A program made the position numbers and the translations under genes. From the NCBI GenBank assembly GCA_011088215.1, contig JAALKD010000005.1, forward strand, positions 1 through 64,000: a DNA stretch of 64,000 nt, written 5' to 3'. This document shows, in pieces, positions 7,895 to 17,608 of the stretch. The DNA comes from Sphingomonadales bacterium (GTDB lineage Bacteria > Pseudomonadota > Alphaproteobacteria > Sphingomonadales > Kordiimonadaceae). The notes beneath the pieces were generated by a model. It did no database searches, was not told the origin of the DNA, and saw only the letters and a list, made by a program, of their open reading frames with translations. The stretch's first letter is position 1. Every line of letters begins with the position of its first letter.

Positions 7895-10800
7895 ATGACT
7901 GATAAGTTTATCCGGAGTGGGGCGACGCGCACTAGGCGTTACATGCCGACATTGCTGGGAAGTACTTCAATCGCGGCGATGATCGCGATGGGTATTGCTG
8001 CGCCTGCCGCGGCACAGGATGCTGCAGATGAAGAGTTTATTGAGGAAATTGAAGTAAAAGGCATCCGCCTATCTTTGCGCGCGAGTAAAGATATCAAACG
8101 GAATGCCAAGGGAATCGTCGACGGCGTCGTTGCGGAAGATATGGGTAAGTTCCCGGATTCGAACCTTGCCGAATCGCTGCAACGGATCACTGGTGTTGCT
8201 ATTAACCGTCAAGCTGGTGAGGGTTCTCAGGTTACAGTTCGTGGGTTCGGTCCCGGCTTTAACCAAATTACTTTAAATGGCCGCAGCATGCCAAATGCGG
8301 ATATTCCTATCGTTGGCGGTGATGGTCAGGGCTTGCTTGGTCAAGCGAGCGATCGGGCATTTGATCTTTCCACTCTCGCTTCCGAAAGTGTTCGTGCACT
8401 TCAGGTATACAAATCCGGCCGTGCAGACATTGCATCGGGCGGTATTGGTGCCACAATCAATATTGAAACCCGTAAGCCACTAGATACGGAAGGCTTTACC
8501 GGCACTATTGTTGCCAAGGCAGCGCACGACAGTGGTGTTGACTTAGGCAACGATGTTACCCCAGATCTCACTGGCATGCTCAGCTGGAGTGACGACGACG
8601 GTAAATTTGGCATTAGCCTCTTTGGTGGCTATTCCCGCCGTGATACTGGTGCTGCAGCTGTGTTTAATGCCGGTTGGGATATCTTCACGGCTGGTGCGTT
8701 CCTTAGCCCCTCAAACGGCATGGTAACACCCACCACGGTGGTGAATAATCTACCAAGTGATCTTACCCAATTGGTTGCCGTTGCGAAAGACAGTCGCCAT
8801 CAGATTACGGATATTACGCGCGAGCGTATTAATGGTCAGGCTGTTATTCAGTGGAATCCAACTGACAGAATCCGTATGACGGCTGATATTCTTTATGCTG
8901 AAACTGAAGCTGATGAGCGTCGCGCTACACTTTCCAACTGGTTTGACCGTCCGTTTGATCAGGTTTCGTTTGATAGCAATCCAGTGATTGCGACATCTAT
9001 ATTGTTGTCAGAAACCAAAAATGGCGGCGTAAAAGATTACGCAATGGAGCAGTCTTATCGTGCGACTAAAGATAAGCTGGAATCATATGGCTTCAATGTT
9101 GAATTTGATGCAAACGATGAATTGACACTCACACTTGATGCGCACACTTCAAAGGCGTCGGTTACACCAAACTCGCGCACCGGTTTCGCTGAAACAAATG
9201 TTGGCATGGCAATGCCTGTTGTGCTGAACCACTCTGTTGATTATTCGACAGGATTCCCGGTTATTAGCGTTAACCGTGACGATTCAGTTCGTAGTAACGG
9301 TGACGGTGTATTTGACGTACAGGATATCAGCACTCAGATTGCAAATGATCTGCGCGATATTTCGCAAGAAAACGAAGTTGATCAGATTGATCTGCGCGCT
9401 GATTGGCAACTGGACGATGACTTTGGTCTGACTGTTGGTGCAAATTATCGCAAGCAGACAAACACGACTTCTGAATCTCTTTACCGTCAGGTCATGGGCA
9501 ATTGGGGTGCGGACAATCCTGGTGACGTAGAACAGTTTGCGCCTGGTGCTCTGGAAGAATACAACGTTTCCGACAGATTCAATGATTTCACGGTGGCGCA
9601 AGGCCTTCTTGCCTTTCGCGGTGATGCTCGCGATATATGGGAAGCACTATCGCCACAGTATATAGCGCAAGGCAATGCTATTAATTTGTTGTCCAGCGCG
9701 TTCGATAAAATTGAAGAGGAAGTTATTTCCGTTTACGGTCAGTTTGACGGTGAATTTGAACTTGCAAATCGACCGGTTCGGTTCAGCGCTGGACTGCGTT
9801 ATGAGCAAACTGATGTTAATGCTTTCACGCAATCGTCGCCAACGACACAAATTATTTGGCAAGGCGACAACGATTTCGCCCGCGTGGCAGGAGCTGGCGG
9901 TAACGGTCAAACGATACCCGCATCTTACGATAACTTCCTGCCAAACCTCGATTTGTCGATTGATTTGACCGACGACTTCGTCACACGTTTCTCTTACAGT
10001 AAAACTCTAGCGCGCGCGGCATACAACAATTTGAATGCCAGCTCTTCGCTCAGTCAGCCAACGGGCCCAACTGCTCTGGGTAACCCAGTAACTGCTTCCG
10101 CTGGAACGCCTAGTTTGCTGCCTCTTGTGTCGGAGAATTTCGATATCTCGTTTGAATGGTATTTTGACGAAGACAGTTGGATTTCGGTGGGTGCCTTCCA
10201 CAAGAATGTGAAAAACTTTGTTGGCTCAAGCACTCAACTTGAACCTCTGTTTGGAATTCAGGATACGACATCGGGCATTGCCGGATCACGTTCTGGAACA
10301 GCGCTTGCCCAACTTTCTGCAATTGGTGTGCAAGCAACCAACCAAACCTTGTTTGCGATGACTGCGTTGATTGACCAACTTGGAGTGGCTGCGGGAACTG
10401 CTCTGTTCCAGGCTAACACTGTTAACGGCATTCTGGATCCAGCTTTCTATGTTACCGTGGAGACAGACTTTGATGTGGTTGCAGATGCCAATGATCCAAT
10501 TTTGCAAATCAACGTTACCCGTCCGCTTAACACTCAACAAGCGGCTCTTCGTGGCCTAGAATTCGCTGGTCAGTATTTCTTCGGTGATACTGGCTTAGGT
10601 ATTGCTGCCAGCTACACGCTTGTTGATACGGATATCGGTTTTGACGTCGGTGCTAGTCCAACCACCAATCAGTTCGCGCTTGTTGGTTTGAGTGACACGG
10701 CGAACGTTACCTTGATCTATGAAAACTATGGCTTCTCTGGACGTCTCGCCTACAACTGGCGCGGTGAGTTCCTTGCAAATGCTAATCGTGGGGACAGTTT

Positions 10801-11002
10801 CAATAACCCGACTTTTACCGAGGCATTTGGAACAATCGATTTCAATCTAAGCTATGATGTTACAGAGAATATCGCGATATCTTTCGAAGCGATTAATATC
10901 ACAGGTGAAAATAGTCGCGATTTCAACCGTGCGACAAACCAGCTATGGTTTGCGCGTGAGAACGCAGCGCGTTACTTCCTTGGCGCGCGCTATAAGTTCT
11001 AG
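7895..11002 (+). CDS. TonB-dependent outer-membrane receptor
   Basis: A large receptor (about 1035 aa) that should import a glycan or oligosaccharide across the outer membrane using TonB energy. The start at ATG 7895 is chosen because AGGGAGAGG precedes it at good spacing and it opens a proper signal peptide ending APAAAQ; an upstream in-frame start at 7841 has neither. A TonB-box-like IEEIEVKG follows the signal. The plug domain is recognisable from FPDSNLAESLQRITGVAI and GEGSQVTVRGFGPGFNQITL. The C-terminus ends in an aromatic beta-strand (ARYFLGARYKF) for outer-membrane insertion. It heads the SapC/halogenase/cupin genes but is followed by its own terminator, so read-through or a second promoter must supply those genes. 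Confidence 0.95.
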   Translation: MTDKFIRSGATRTRRYMPTLLGSTSIAAMIAMGIAAPAAAQDAADEEFIEEIEVKGIRLSLRASKDIKRNAKGIVDGVVAEDMGKFPDSNLAESLQRITGVAINRQAGEGSQVTVRGFGPGFNQITLNGRSMPNADIPIVGGDGQGLLGQASDRAFDLSTLASESVRALQVYKSGRADIASGGIGATINIETRKPLDTEGFTGTIVAKAAHDSGVDLGNDVTPDLTGMLSWSDDDGKFGISLFGGYSRRDTGAAAVFNAGWDIFTAGAFLSPSNGMVTPTTVVNNLPSDLTQLVAVAKDSRHQITDITRERINGQAVIQWNPTDRIRMTADILYAETEADERRATLSNWFDRPFDQVSFDSNPVIATSILLSETKNGGVKDYAMEQSYRATKDKLESYGFNVEFDANDELTLTLDAHTSKASVTPNSRTGFAETNVGMAMPVVLNHSVDYSTGFPVISVNRDDSVRSNGDGVFDVQDISTQIANDLRDISQENEVDQIDLRADWQLDDDFGLTVGANYRKQTNTTSESLYRQVMGNWGADNPGDVEQFAPGALEEYNVSDRFNDFTVAQGLLAFRGDARDIWEALSPQYIAQGNAINLLSSAFDKIEEEVISVYGQFDGEFELANRPVRFSAGLRYEQTDVNAFTQSSPTTQIIWQGDNDFARVAGAGGNGQTIPASYDNFLPNLDLSIDLTDDFVTRFSYSKTLARAAYNNLNASSSLSQPTGPTALGNPVTASAGTPSLLPLVSENFDISFEWYFDEDSWISVGAFHKNVKNFVGSSTQLEPLFGIQDTTSGIAGSRSGTALAQLSAIGVQATNQTLFAMTALIDQLGVAAGTALFQANTVNGILDPAFYVTVETDFDVVADANDPILQINVTRPLNTQQAALRGLEFAGQYFFGDTGLGIAASYTLVDTDIGFDVGASPTTNQFALVGLSDTANVTLIYENYGFSGRLAYNWRGEFLANANRGDSFNNPTFTEAFGTIDFNLSYDVTENIAISFEAINITGENSRDFNRATNQLWFARENAARYFLGARYKF

Positions 11003-11035
11003 GTTGAAGATATCACGGCAGATATCGAGATTTTG

Positions 11036-11065
11036 GGGCCGTTCTATGGAGCGGCCCTTTTTTTT
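11036..11065 (+). terminator. Rho-independent terminator after the receptor gene
   Basis: GGGCCGTTC and GAGCGGCCC form a 9 bp stem with a 4 nt loop (11036-11057), followed by eight T residues (11058-11065). It lies 33 nt past the receptor stop and before the SapC gene, and probably lowers expression of the downstream genes relative to the receptor. Confidence 0.85.
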
Positions 11066-11151
11066 GGCATCTATTCCCTCATTGACTATCAAGGGCCAGT
11101 TGATTGAGGATTGCCGAAAGGAAATCGGACTGAAAGGGTTGGGAAAGAGTA

Positions 11152-11877
11152 ATGTCAAACTTAGTAATGCTGGACAATGTAGAGCACTTTGACCTCAGAG
11201 TTAAAACTGAACGCGGCGAAATGTTTGGGGACAACATCAATCAGGTACTTGTGTTTCCTAATGAATTTAAGGATCTCCAGCGCGAGTACGCAATTTTTTT
11301 CCGGCAAGATAAAGACGGCGAATACCAGGCCGTCGTACTTCTTGGCTTGGATCACAATGAAAACTTGTTCCTAAACGGCAATCAGTGGAATGCGCGCTAT
11401 GTTCCAGCCGTACAGGCGCGAGGTCCATTTTCAATAGGCGTCACTCAAGCTGGAGGAAATTCGCCAGAAGCTGGTGAGCCGATGATCCGTATTGATATGG
11501 ATAATCCAGCGGTCAATAAAGAAGAGGGCTACCCGCTTTTTAAACCGCATGGCGGTTATTCGCTCTATCTGGAGCAAACGATTGTTACCCTGCAAAAAGT
11601 CCACATAGGAATCGAATATAGCAAAGCTTTTTTTGCCGCTTTGCAGGAACTTGATTTGATCGAGCCCGTCGCTGCAGAGATCAAAATTAGTGATACTAAA
11701 CAATATTCCATACCTGGGGTGTTTTCGATCAGCGAAGAGAGGTTTCTCGAGTTGCCTGAAGGGGACCTGGCGAAGCTGCATCGAGCCGGTTTTCTGGCTC
11801 TGTGTTACTGGGTGCTCTCGTCACTTGATAATGTGAATATGTTGGTTGAGCGAAAAGCTGGACTAGGTGCCGCTTAG
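11152..11877 (+). CDS. SapC family protein
   Basis: A 241 aa soluble protein of the SapC family, whose members occur beside TonB-dependent receptors and tryptophan-halogenase-like genes in alphaproteobacteria and Xanthomonadales. Recognisable parts are VLVFPNEFKDLQREYAIFF near the N-terminus, ALVxLG-like VVLLGLDHNENLF, and the proline-rich RYVPAVQARGPF block at about residues 82-93. No signal peptide or membrane segment is visible. Its molecular role is unknown; the family name comes from S-layer-associated proteins but gives no mechanism. It is the first gene after the receptor terminator and is followed 99 nt later by the first halogenase gene. Confidence 0.85.
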   Translation: MSNLVMLDNVEHFDLRVKTERGEMFGDNINQVLVFPNEFKDLQREYAIFFRQDKDGEYQAVVLLGLDHNENLFLNGNQWNARYVPAVQARGPFSIGVTQAGGNSPEAGEPMIRIDMDNPAVNKEEGYPLFKPHGGYSLYLEQTIVTLQKVHIGIEYSKAFFAALQELDLIEPVAAEIKISDTKQYSIPGVFSISEERFLELPEGDLAKLHRAGFLALCYWVLSSLDNVNMLVERKAGLGAA

Positions 11878-11976
11878 ACTATTTGATTTCAAGCAATAGG
11901 GCGTTGAAGAAGATGTTATATAATGCTGCAAATATTGAACGTTGTGCAGGTGATTTAACCCATGGGGTAATCAGCG

Positions 11977-13470
11977 ATGACTGCAAACAATAAAAAAATG
12001 AGAGTAGTAATTGCGGGGGGTGGTACTGCCGGATGGGTTGCCGCCGCCGCGCTTTCGAGCCAACTGTCGCGCCTCTTAGACGTAACTCTTGTTGAATCCG
12101 ATCAGATCGGGACCATTGGCGTTGGCGAAGCGACCATCCCGACGCACCGCACATTTCATCATATGATCGGTGCCGACGAGGTTGAATTCATGCGGGCGAC
12201 AAACGCCACGTTCAAGCTCGGTATCTCGTTCGAAAATTGGGGCGCGCTTGGCGACCAATATATCCATTCGTTCGGAAAGATAGGTAAATCAACTTGGATG
12301 GCGGATTTTCATCATCTTTGGCTACAGGCCAGATCCGAGGGATATGGCGGCGACCTGGATGATTATTGCCTGGAGCTCCGCGCTGCAGAGGCCGGTAAGT
12401 TTGCTACTTCGGAAAAACTAGACATCAACTATGCCTATCATCTGGATGCCAGCCGCTACGCACAGTACTTACGAGGACTGAGCGAAAAACGTGGTGTGCG
12501 ACGGATTGAGGGTAAATTTGTTGATGTTCGTCAAAATGCAGAATCCGGCTTTATCGAAAGCTTGATTTTAGAATCGGGGAAAGAGGTGGATGGCGATCTG
12601 TTTATAGATTGCACTGGTTTTCGGGCGTCGTTGATTGAAAAAACGATGGATGTTGGATTTGAGGATTGGTCGCATTGGCTGCCTATGAATAGCGCAGCTG
12701 CGGTGCAGACGAAGTCTGATGCTGAAATATTGCCTTACACACGCTCCACCGCACGCGAGGCAGGGTGGCAGTGGCGCATCCCATTGCAAAATCGGGTGGG
12801 TAACGGGCATGTCTACTGTAGTGACTATATTAGCGACGATGAGGCGACACGCATATTGATGGAGTCGGTGGACGGCGAGCCGCTGTTCGATCCGCGTATT
12901 ATTCGGTTTCGCACCGGACGCCGAAAAAAAATGTGGGAGAAAAACTGTATCGCGTTGGGACTTTCCAGTGAATTCCTAGAGCCTCTTGAATCTACCAGCA
13001 TTCATCTGTTTCAGATCGCTGTGACGCGTCTTATTCAGTTGTTTCCATTCTCGGGGATCAACCCTTCTTTAATAAATTATTTCAATCGATTAGCTGACGA
13101 AGAATTTGAAGGTATTCGCGACTTTATCATTCTTCACTATTTTCAAACAAAGCGTGACGACACTGTTTTTTGGCGAGACAGACAAGCTCTCGATATCCCA
13201 GATTCGCTTAAAGATCGTATTGCTCTATACCGCGACCATGCGGTTGTCTATCAGGGCGAAGCTGACCTTTTCCGCGTAGAATCATGGCTGCAGGTTTTGC
13301 GAGGGCAGGGACTTGAAAGTGAAGGTTATCACCATGTTGGCCAATTGATGTCGCCCGAAAAACTTAGAAGCTCGCTCGATGGACTGAAGGAGAATATTCG
13401 GGGTGTGGTCTCCAAATTGCCACACCATGAAGAATTCCTCGCCAAATATTGTGCTGTTTCGGATAGCTAG
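11977..13470 (+). CDS. Flavin-dependent tryptophan-halogenase-like protein 1
   Basis: A 497 aa flavoprotein. It has the FADH2-binding motif GGGTAGW at residues 13-19 and GEAT near residue 50. A Lys near residue 79 in ATFKLGISFENW corresponds to the catalytic Lys of PrnA-type halogenases. The canonical halogenase motif WQWRIP lies near residue 264, and FLEPLEST near 331 carries the conserved Glu. All the hallmark residues are thus present, and halogenation of an aromatic substrate is chemically possible. Members linked to TonB-dependent receptors, such as the Brevundimonas-type BrvH group, accept indole in vitro, but their natural substrates are unknown. A separate FAD reductase would be needed. 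The second halogenase gene follows 26 nt later. Confidence 0.9.
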   Translation: MTANNKKMRVVIAGGGTAGWVAAAALSSQLSRLLDVTLVESDQIGTIGVGEATIPTHRTFHHMIGADEVEFMRATNATFKLGISFENWGALGDQYIHSFGKIGKSTWMADFHHLWLQARSEGYGGDLDDYCLELRAAEAGKFATSEKLDINYAYHLDASRYAQYLRGLSEKRGVRRIEGKFVDVRQNAESGFIESLILESGKEVDGDLFIDCTGFRASLIEKTMDVGFEDWSHWLPMNSAAAVQTKSDAEILPYTRSTAREAGWQWRIPLQNRVGNGHVYCSDYISDDEATRILMESVDGEPLFDPRIIRFRTGRRKKMWEKNCIALGLSSEFLEPLESTSIHLFQIAVTRLIQLFPFSGINPSLINYFNRLADEEFEGIRDFIILHYFQTKRDDTVFWRDRQALDIPDSLKDRIALYRDHAVVYQGEADLFRVESWLQVLRGQGLESEGYHHVGQLMSPEKLRSSLDGLKENIRGVVSKLPHHEEFLAKYCAVSDS

Positions 13471-13496
13471 TTCAAACCGGCAATTGAGTAGACCCT

Positions 13497-15029
13497 ATGG
13501 CACCACCTATTAGAAAAATCGTTATAGTCGGCGGCGGCGCTGCAGGCTGGATTACGGCAGGGCTTATAGCCGCGAAGCACCGACCAGACGGACACGATGG
13601 ATTGAAGGTTTGCGTTATCGAGGCGCCAGATATTCCTATTATCGGTGTTGGTGAAGGCACTTGGCCAACCATGCGCATGACGTTGAAAAAAATGGGCATT
13701 CACGAAGCCGATTTTCTTAAAAACTGCAATGCATCCTTCAAGCAAGGCTCTAAATTCTGTCGTTGGCAACGGGACGAGCTGCAGGATTTCTACTATCATC
13801 CGTTTGACCTTCCACAGGGATACAATGAAGCTAATGTGGCCGAATATTGGCTTTCCACTCCGGACAAGATGCCATTTTCCAAAACGGTCTGCGCTCAGGA
13901 GCACATCTGCGAGCATCATCTGGCGCCCAAACAGATCACCAGTCCGGATTATGCCGGGTTTATGAATTATGGATATCATCTTGATGCAGGCGCTTTTTCC
14001 GTATTCCTGCCGGATCATTGTATCGCTAATCTAGGCGTGGAACACATCCCTGACACTATGATTGCTGTACAAAGTGCAGGGAACGGCGATATAGCGGCAG
14101 TGGAGACCAAAAATAATGGCGTGATTGCCGGTGACCTTTTTATTGACTGTACAGGTTTCAGGGCGCTTCTCCTTGGCGAGCATTATAGGGTCGGCTTGAA
14201 ACCGATGACTGACACCCTGTTCCCCGACACTGCAATTGCAGTTCAAATGCCCTATCGGGACAGCGACCCAATTCAGTCATCAACAGTTGCTACGGCCCAG
14301 GCAGCCGGATGGATTTGGGATGTAAGTCTGTCGTCACGGCGCGGTGTGGGACATGTTTACAGCAGTAAATATATGGATGAAGAGAAAGCGGTTGACTGCG
14401 TCCGTTCATATTTGGGGTTGGATGATAAAGGTTTGGCTTCCCTGTCCGTTCGAAAGCTGTCGATTGGGTCAGGATATAGAGAGACATTTTGGAAAAACAA
14501 CAGTGTGGCGATCGGTCTTTCCGCAGGATTCCTCGAGCCTCTCGAGGCCTCAGCGCTTATGCTCATTGAAACTACCGCCAACATGATCGCTGACAATATG
14601 CCCACCACCCGTGATGCCATGAAAATTGTGTCCAAACGGTTCAACGAACGTGTCCATGGTATGTGGAAGCACATCATTCACTTCCTGAAGTTGCACTATT
14701 GCCTAAGCGAGAGAAAAGAGCAGTTTTGGCTGGATAACCGCTCCCCTGAGAGCATGCCTGAAACGTTGAAAGAGGATTTGGCTCTCTGGAAGGATCAAAC
14801 GCCATGGTATGATGAGCTTAACTCACGCAATGAGGTCTTTCCGCCGGCGAGCTATCAGTATGTATTATACGGTATGGAATACAAAACAGTGTTGAATCCA
14901 CGTGGTCTTCCAAATCATTTGCGAACTTTGGCCGCAGCGACGTTTGACAGCGTAAGCAGCAAAGCAGAACGACTTGAGCCGCTGTTACCGACAAACCGTT
15001 CTCTTTTGAAAGCGATCAACAGCAATTAA
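13497..15029 (+). CDS. Flavin-dependent tryptophan-halogenase-like protein 2 (divergent motif)
   Basis: A 510 aa paralogue of the preceding protein. It keeps the flavin motif GGGAAGW (residues 11-17), GEGTWP in place of GEAT near residue 51, a Lys near residue 81 in ASFKQGSKF, and FLEPLEAS near residue 345. The WxWxIP motif is altered to WIWDVSL (about residue 271), so it lacks the usual Ile-Pro pair. This substitution is seen in clades of the family that may not halogenate. It lies in the same operon as halogenase 1, and the cupin gene follows after 74 nt. It could be a halogenase with another substrate or a monooxygenase-like relative. Confidence 0.88.
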   Translation: MAPPIRKIVIVGGGAAGWITAGLIAAKHRPDGHDGLKVCVIEAPDIPIIGVGEGTWPTMRMTLKKMGIHEADFLKNCNASFKQGSKFCRWQRDELQDFYYHPFDLPQGYNEANVAEYWLSTPDKMPFSKTVCAQEHICEHHLAPKQITSPDYAGFMNYGYHLDAGAFSVFLPDHCIANLGVEHIPDTMIAVQSAGNGDIAAVETKNNGVIAGDLFIDCTGFRALLLGEHYRVGLKPMTDTLFPDTAIAVQMPYRDSDPIQSSTVATAQAAGWIWDVSLSSRRGVGHVYSSKYMDEEKAVDCVRSYLGLDDKGLASLSVRKLSIGSGYRETFWKNNSVAIGLSAGFLEPLEASALMLIETTANMIADNMPTTRDAMKIVSKRFNERVHGMWKHIIHFLKLHYCLSERKEQFWLDNRSPESMPETLKEDLALWKDQTPWYDELNSRNEVFPPASYQYVLYGMEYKTVLNPRGLPNHLRTLAAATFDSVSSKAERLEPLLPTNRSLLKAINSN

Positions 15030-15103
15030 GCGTCTTGTATTACCAGTCTTGTGTATGGTCGAGTGAATAGGGGTAATAGTACGGTGGAAAGTTTGAAGGT
15101 GCT

Positions 15104-16135
15104 ATGGTGGAAATAGTCAATAAGACACGTGTAATGCGTGGGGTTGATCCGGAGTCCATACCCTATGATGAGCTGATGGCAGCGGGTGAGCCGGTTATTC
15201 TGGAAGGCGTCGCAAAAGACTGGCCGCTGGTTCAGTCGGGCCTGAAGTCCGCTGCAAGTGCGATGGATTATCTTAAATCCTTCAATGCAGGCAAACCGGT
15301 TACCGGCAAGATAGGCCACCCCGATATTGGCGGACGTTTTTTTTACAACGAAGATGTTACCAGTCTGAATTATGAAGCGTCAGTTGTAGAATTTGATTCA
15401 TTTATTGAACAAATTCATCAGCACCTGACCGATCCTCAGTCGCCGAGCTTTTACATGGGCTCGACAGATGTAGATAGTTATCTGCCCGGTTTAAGAGAGA
15501 AGAATGATCTAACTCTTAACAGCAGTATGTTTGGGCATGACAACCTCTTGGTTAGTATTTGGATCGGCAACAGAACGATGACAGCGGCGCATTATGATAT
15601 GTCTAACAATATCGCATGCTGCATGGTCGGGAAAAGGCGTTTCACGCTTTTTCCACCGGAACAGGTACACAACCTTTATCCCGGTCCCCTGGAGCCAACG
15701 CCCGGCGGCCAGGTTGTGAGCATGGTTGATCCGCGTGATCCGGATTTTGACCGCTATCCCTGTTTCCGCGCAGCTCTGGCTGCAGGTCAGGTTGCTGATC
15801 TGGAACCCGGTGACATATTGTTGTACCCGGCTTTGTGGTGGCATCAGGTAGAAGCGCTCGACGATTTCAACGTCATGATAAACTATTGGTGGAATGATGT
15901 GCCAAATTTCATCGATAATCCGATGGATACCCTTTTGCTCGGCCTGCTGAGTTTGCGCGACCGCCCCGCACATGAAAAAAAAGCGTGGCAGGAACTGTTT
16001 AACTATTATGTTTTCGGCCCATCCGATTTGGCTGCCAGGCATCTACCTGAAGCGGCACAAGGTGATCTCGGTCCGATGGACAACATGAGATCACGGCGGC
16101 TGCGCGCATTACTGCTCCGGCGCTTCAATCGCTAA
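15104..16135 (+). CDS. Cupin-like (JmjC/Cupin_8) Fe(II)-dependent oxygenase-type protein
   Basis: A 343 aa protein of the cupin-like JmjC fold. It opens with the FIH-type segment EPVILEGVAKDWPLVQ. The likely iron-binding triad is His and Asp in TAAHYDMSNN (about residue 163) with a distal His in ALWWHQVEAL (about residue 248), after the conserved GDILLYPALWWHQ strand. Family members are 2-oxoglutarate-dependent hydroxylases of proteins or small molecules; the co-substrate here is inferred. The gene is the last of the receptor/SapC/halogenase array, and this companion is commonly seen with such halogenases. No signal peptide is visible, so it is presumably cytoplasmic. Confidence 0.86.
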   Translation: MVEIVNKTRVMRGVDPESIPYDELMAAGEPVILEGVAKDWPLVQSGLKSAASAMDYLKSFNAGKPVTGKIGHPDIGGRFFYNEDVTSLNYEASVVEFDSFIEQIHQHLTDPQSPSFYMGSTDVDSYLPGLREKNDLTLNSSMFGHDNLLVSIWIGNRTMTAAHYDMSNNIACCMVGKRRFTLFPPEQVHNLYPGPLEPTPGGQVVSMVDPRDPDFDRYPCFRAALAAGQVADLEPGDILLYPALWWHQVEALDDFNVMINYWWNDVPNFIDNPMDTLLLGLLSLRDRPAHEKKAWQELFNYYVFGPSDLAARHLPEAAQGDLGPMDNMRSRRLRALLLRRFNR

Positions 16136-16189
16136 TTCAGACTTGGAAAGACTTAATTCCATCAATTGATGCGCGATAATTGCATTGTA

Positions 16190-17551
16190 TTATATGTCGT
16201 GCCGTGAGTGCAGTTCGTCGGTAAACCGGCGATGAAGTAACGAAGAAATCGGGTAGGCAATCATAAAAATTGCCGAGAAAAATATAGCAATTGCAGGGAC
16301 GGCTGTAACCATCAGTATCAAGCCTTCAATTGTTTCGCCTGATTGAGATTGTCCTGCCGTGTAATCAATCGCATCAAGAGAAATCCCTAGACCATATGCG
16401 GTTACAGCAAGTGCAATTTTCTGCCCAGAGGATACAACACCGACTATGCTGGATTCGTTTCTAACCCAGGTTTTGTGCTCCCCATACTCAATTGTATCCG
16501 GCAACATACTCCAGAAAAGAACCGCGTAAGAGCTGATGCCAAGTGCAATAACCCCATAGGCAACCAAAGCATATGTGGGTGAAGTTGCAGAGGTGCTAAA
16601 ATAAAGACCCGCTAAACCGACCAATGCGGCGAAACTGCCCATCAACCATGTGTTTTTTTTGCCAACCTTGAGAGCAACCAGAGACCATAGTGGAATAGTA
16701 ATTAAAGGTGCGCCCGCCATGATCATCAGGGCAAAACCGCCACTGCTTGCGTCATCATACCCGTATTGGAAAACATACAAAACCGTCGAATTGATGACGG
16801 TCGTTGCGATCGTCACAAAAACGATGCCACCGAGAATTGCCAAAAAAGCCCTGTTTCGCAGTAATGTCGTGATGATTTCAGTGAAATTGGCGGCCACTGG
16901 GGCATTAGCGGGCCGGCGTGCTGCTGTGCGTGTGCCAAAAAAGCACAAGATGAAGATGCATACGCTAATAGCTCCGCAAACAACAGCGATCACAACAAAA
17001 GCTTGCTGGTCAGGAAAGCGGTCGCGAAAATAACTCGCCATTGTGATAACGCTAAGCCCTCCAAGGAAGCCGAAGTACATTCTAATCCCTGCAATTCGGG
17101 TTCTTTCATCACTGTCTTCCGTCATCCGCACACCGAGGGTGGAATAGGGTATGGATATAACGGTATAGCTGGTCTTGAATAAAATTAGGGCCACAAGCAC
17201 AGTTAGAGCGACCGGAATACCTGCGAAACTGTTTGGCACAATGAAAACGAAGGCAAAAGAAACGGCGAGCGGCAGGCTGCCGAGCAGCAAATACGGTCGG
17301 TAGGCACCCCATCGGCTGCGGGTTCGTTCTGCAATTACACCCATTAAAGGGTCGGTGAATGCGTCCCAGAGTCCCCCAATGGCGAATATAATGCCCGCTA
17401 CTGTGTTTGGCAGACCGATTACATCCGTATAGAAAAACAACAGATAAAACCCTGTCCCTTGCCAAAACATATTTAAGGCGAAATCACCAACACCATACCC
17501 CAAGCGGGCAGACCAGGGCAGAGATTGAGAAGCTTTAGTGTTTTTACTCAT
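16190..17551 (-). CDS. GPH-family sugar:cation symporter
   Basis: An inner-membrane symporter of the glycoside-pentoside-hexuronide:cation family, about 453 aa with 12 hydrophobic segments. Family marks are YGVGDFALNMFWQG at the first helix, FTDPLMGVIAERTRSRWGAYRPYLL at the loop between helices 2 and 3, and MLPDTIEYGEHKT. An in-frame ATG at 17623 would read through the palindromic operator at 17609-17622, so the ATG at 17551 (MSKNTKAS) is preferred. It diverges from the second LacI gene, and the operator between them probably controls both. The cargo is likely a glucoside, because the nearby regulon includes a GH3 glucosidase. Confidence 0.87.
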   Translation of the reverse strand: MSKNTKASQSLPWSARLGYGVGDFALNMFWQGTGFYLLFFYTDVIGLPNTVAGIIFAIGGLWDAFTDPLMGVIAERTRSRWGAYRPYLLLGSLPLAVSFAFVFIVPNSFAGIPVALTVLVALILFKTSYTVISIPYSTLGVRMTEDSDERTRIAGIRMYFGFLGGLSVITMASYFRDRFPDQQAFVVIAVVCGAISVCIFILCFFGTRTAARRPANAPVAANFTEIITTLLRNRAFLAILGGIVFVTIATTVINSTVLYVFQYGYDDASSGGFALMIMAGAPLITIPLWSLVALKVGKKNTWLMGSFAALVGLAGLYFSTSATSPTYALVAYGVIALGISSYAVLFWSMLPDTIEYGEHKTWVRNESSIVGVVSSGQKIALAVTAYGLGISLDAIDYTAGQSQSGETIEGLILMVTAVPAIAIFFSAIFMIAYPISSLLHRRFTDELHSRHDI

Positions 17552-17608
17552 GATCACACTTTTACTATTTTGATAACGATCCGGGCTATCATATTGTGAG
17601 ATGTTACC

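Noticed and set aside
9237..9910. Overlapping open frames on both strands inside the receptor gene
   Set aside because: They are shadows of the receptor coding frame with no ribosome sites or recognisable domains.
15290..15310. AAACCGGTTACC inside the cupin gene as another operator
   Set aside because: It is intragenic, lacks palindromic symmetry beyond the core, and is expected by chance.
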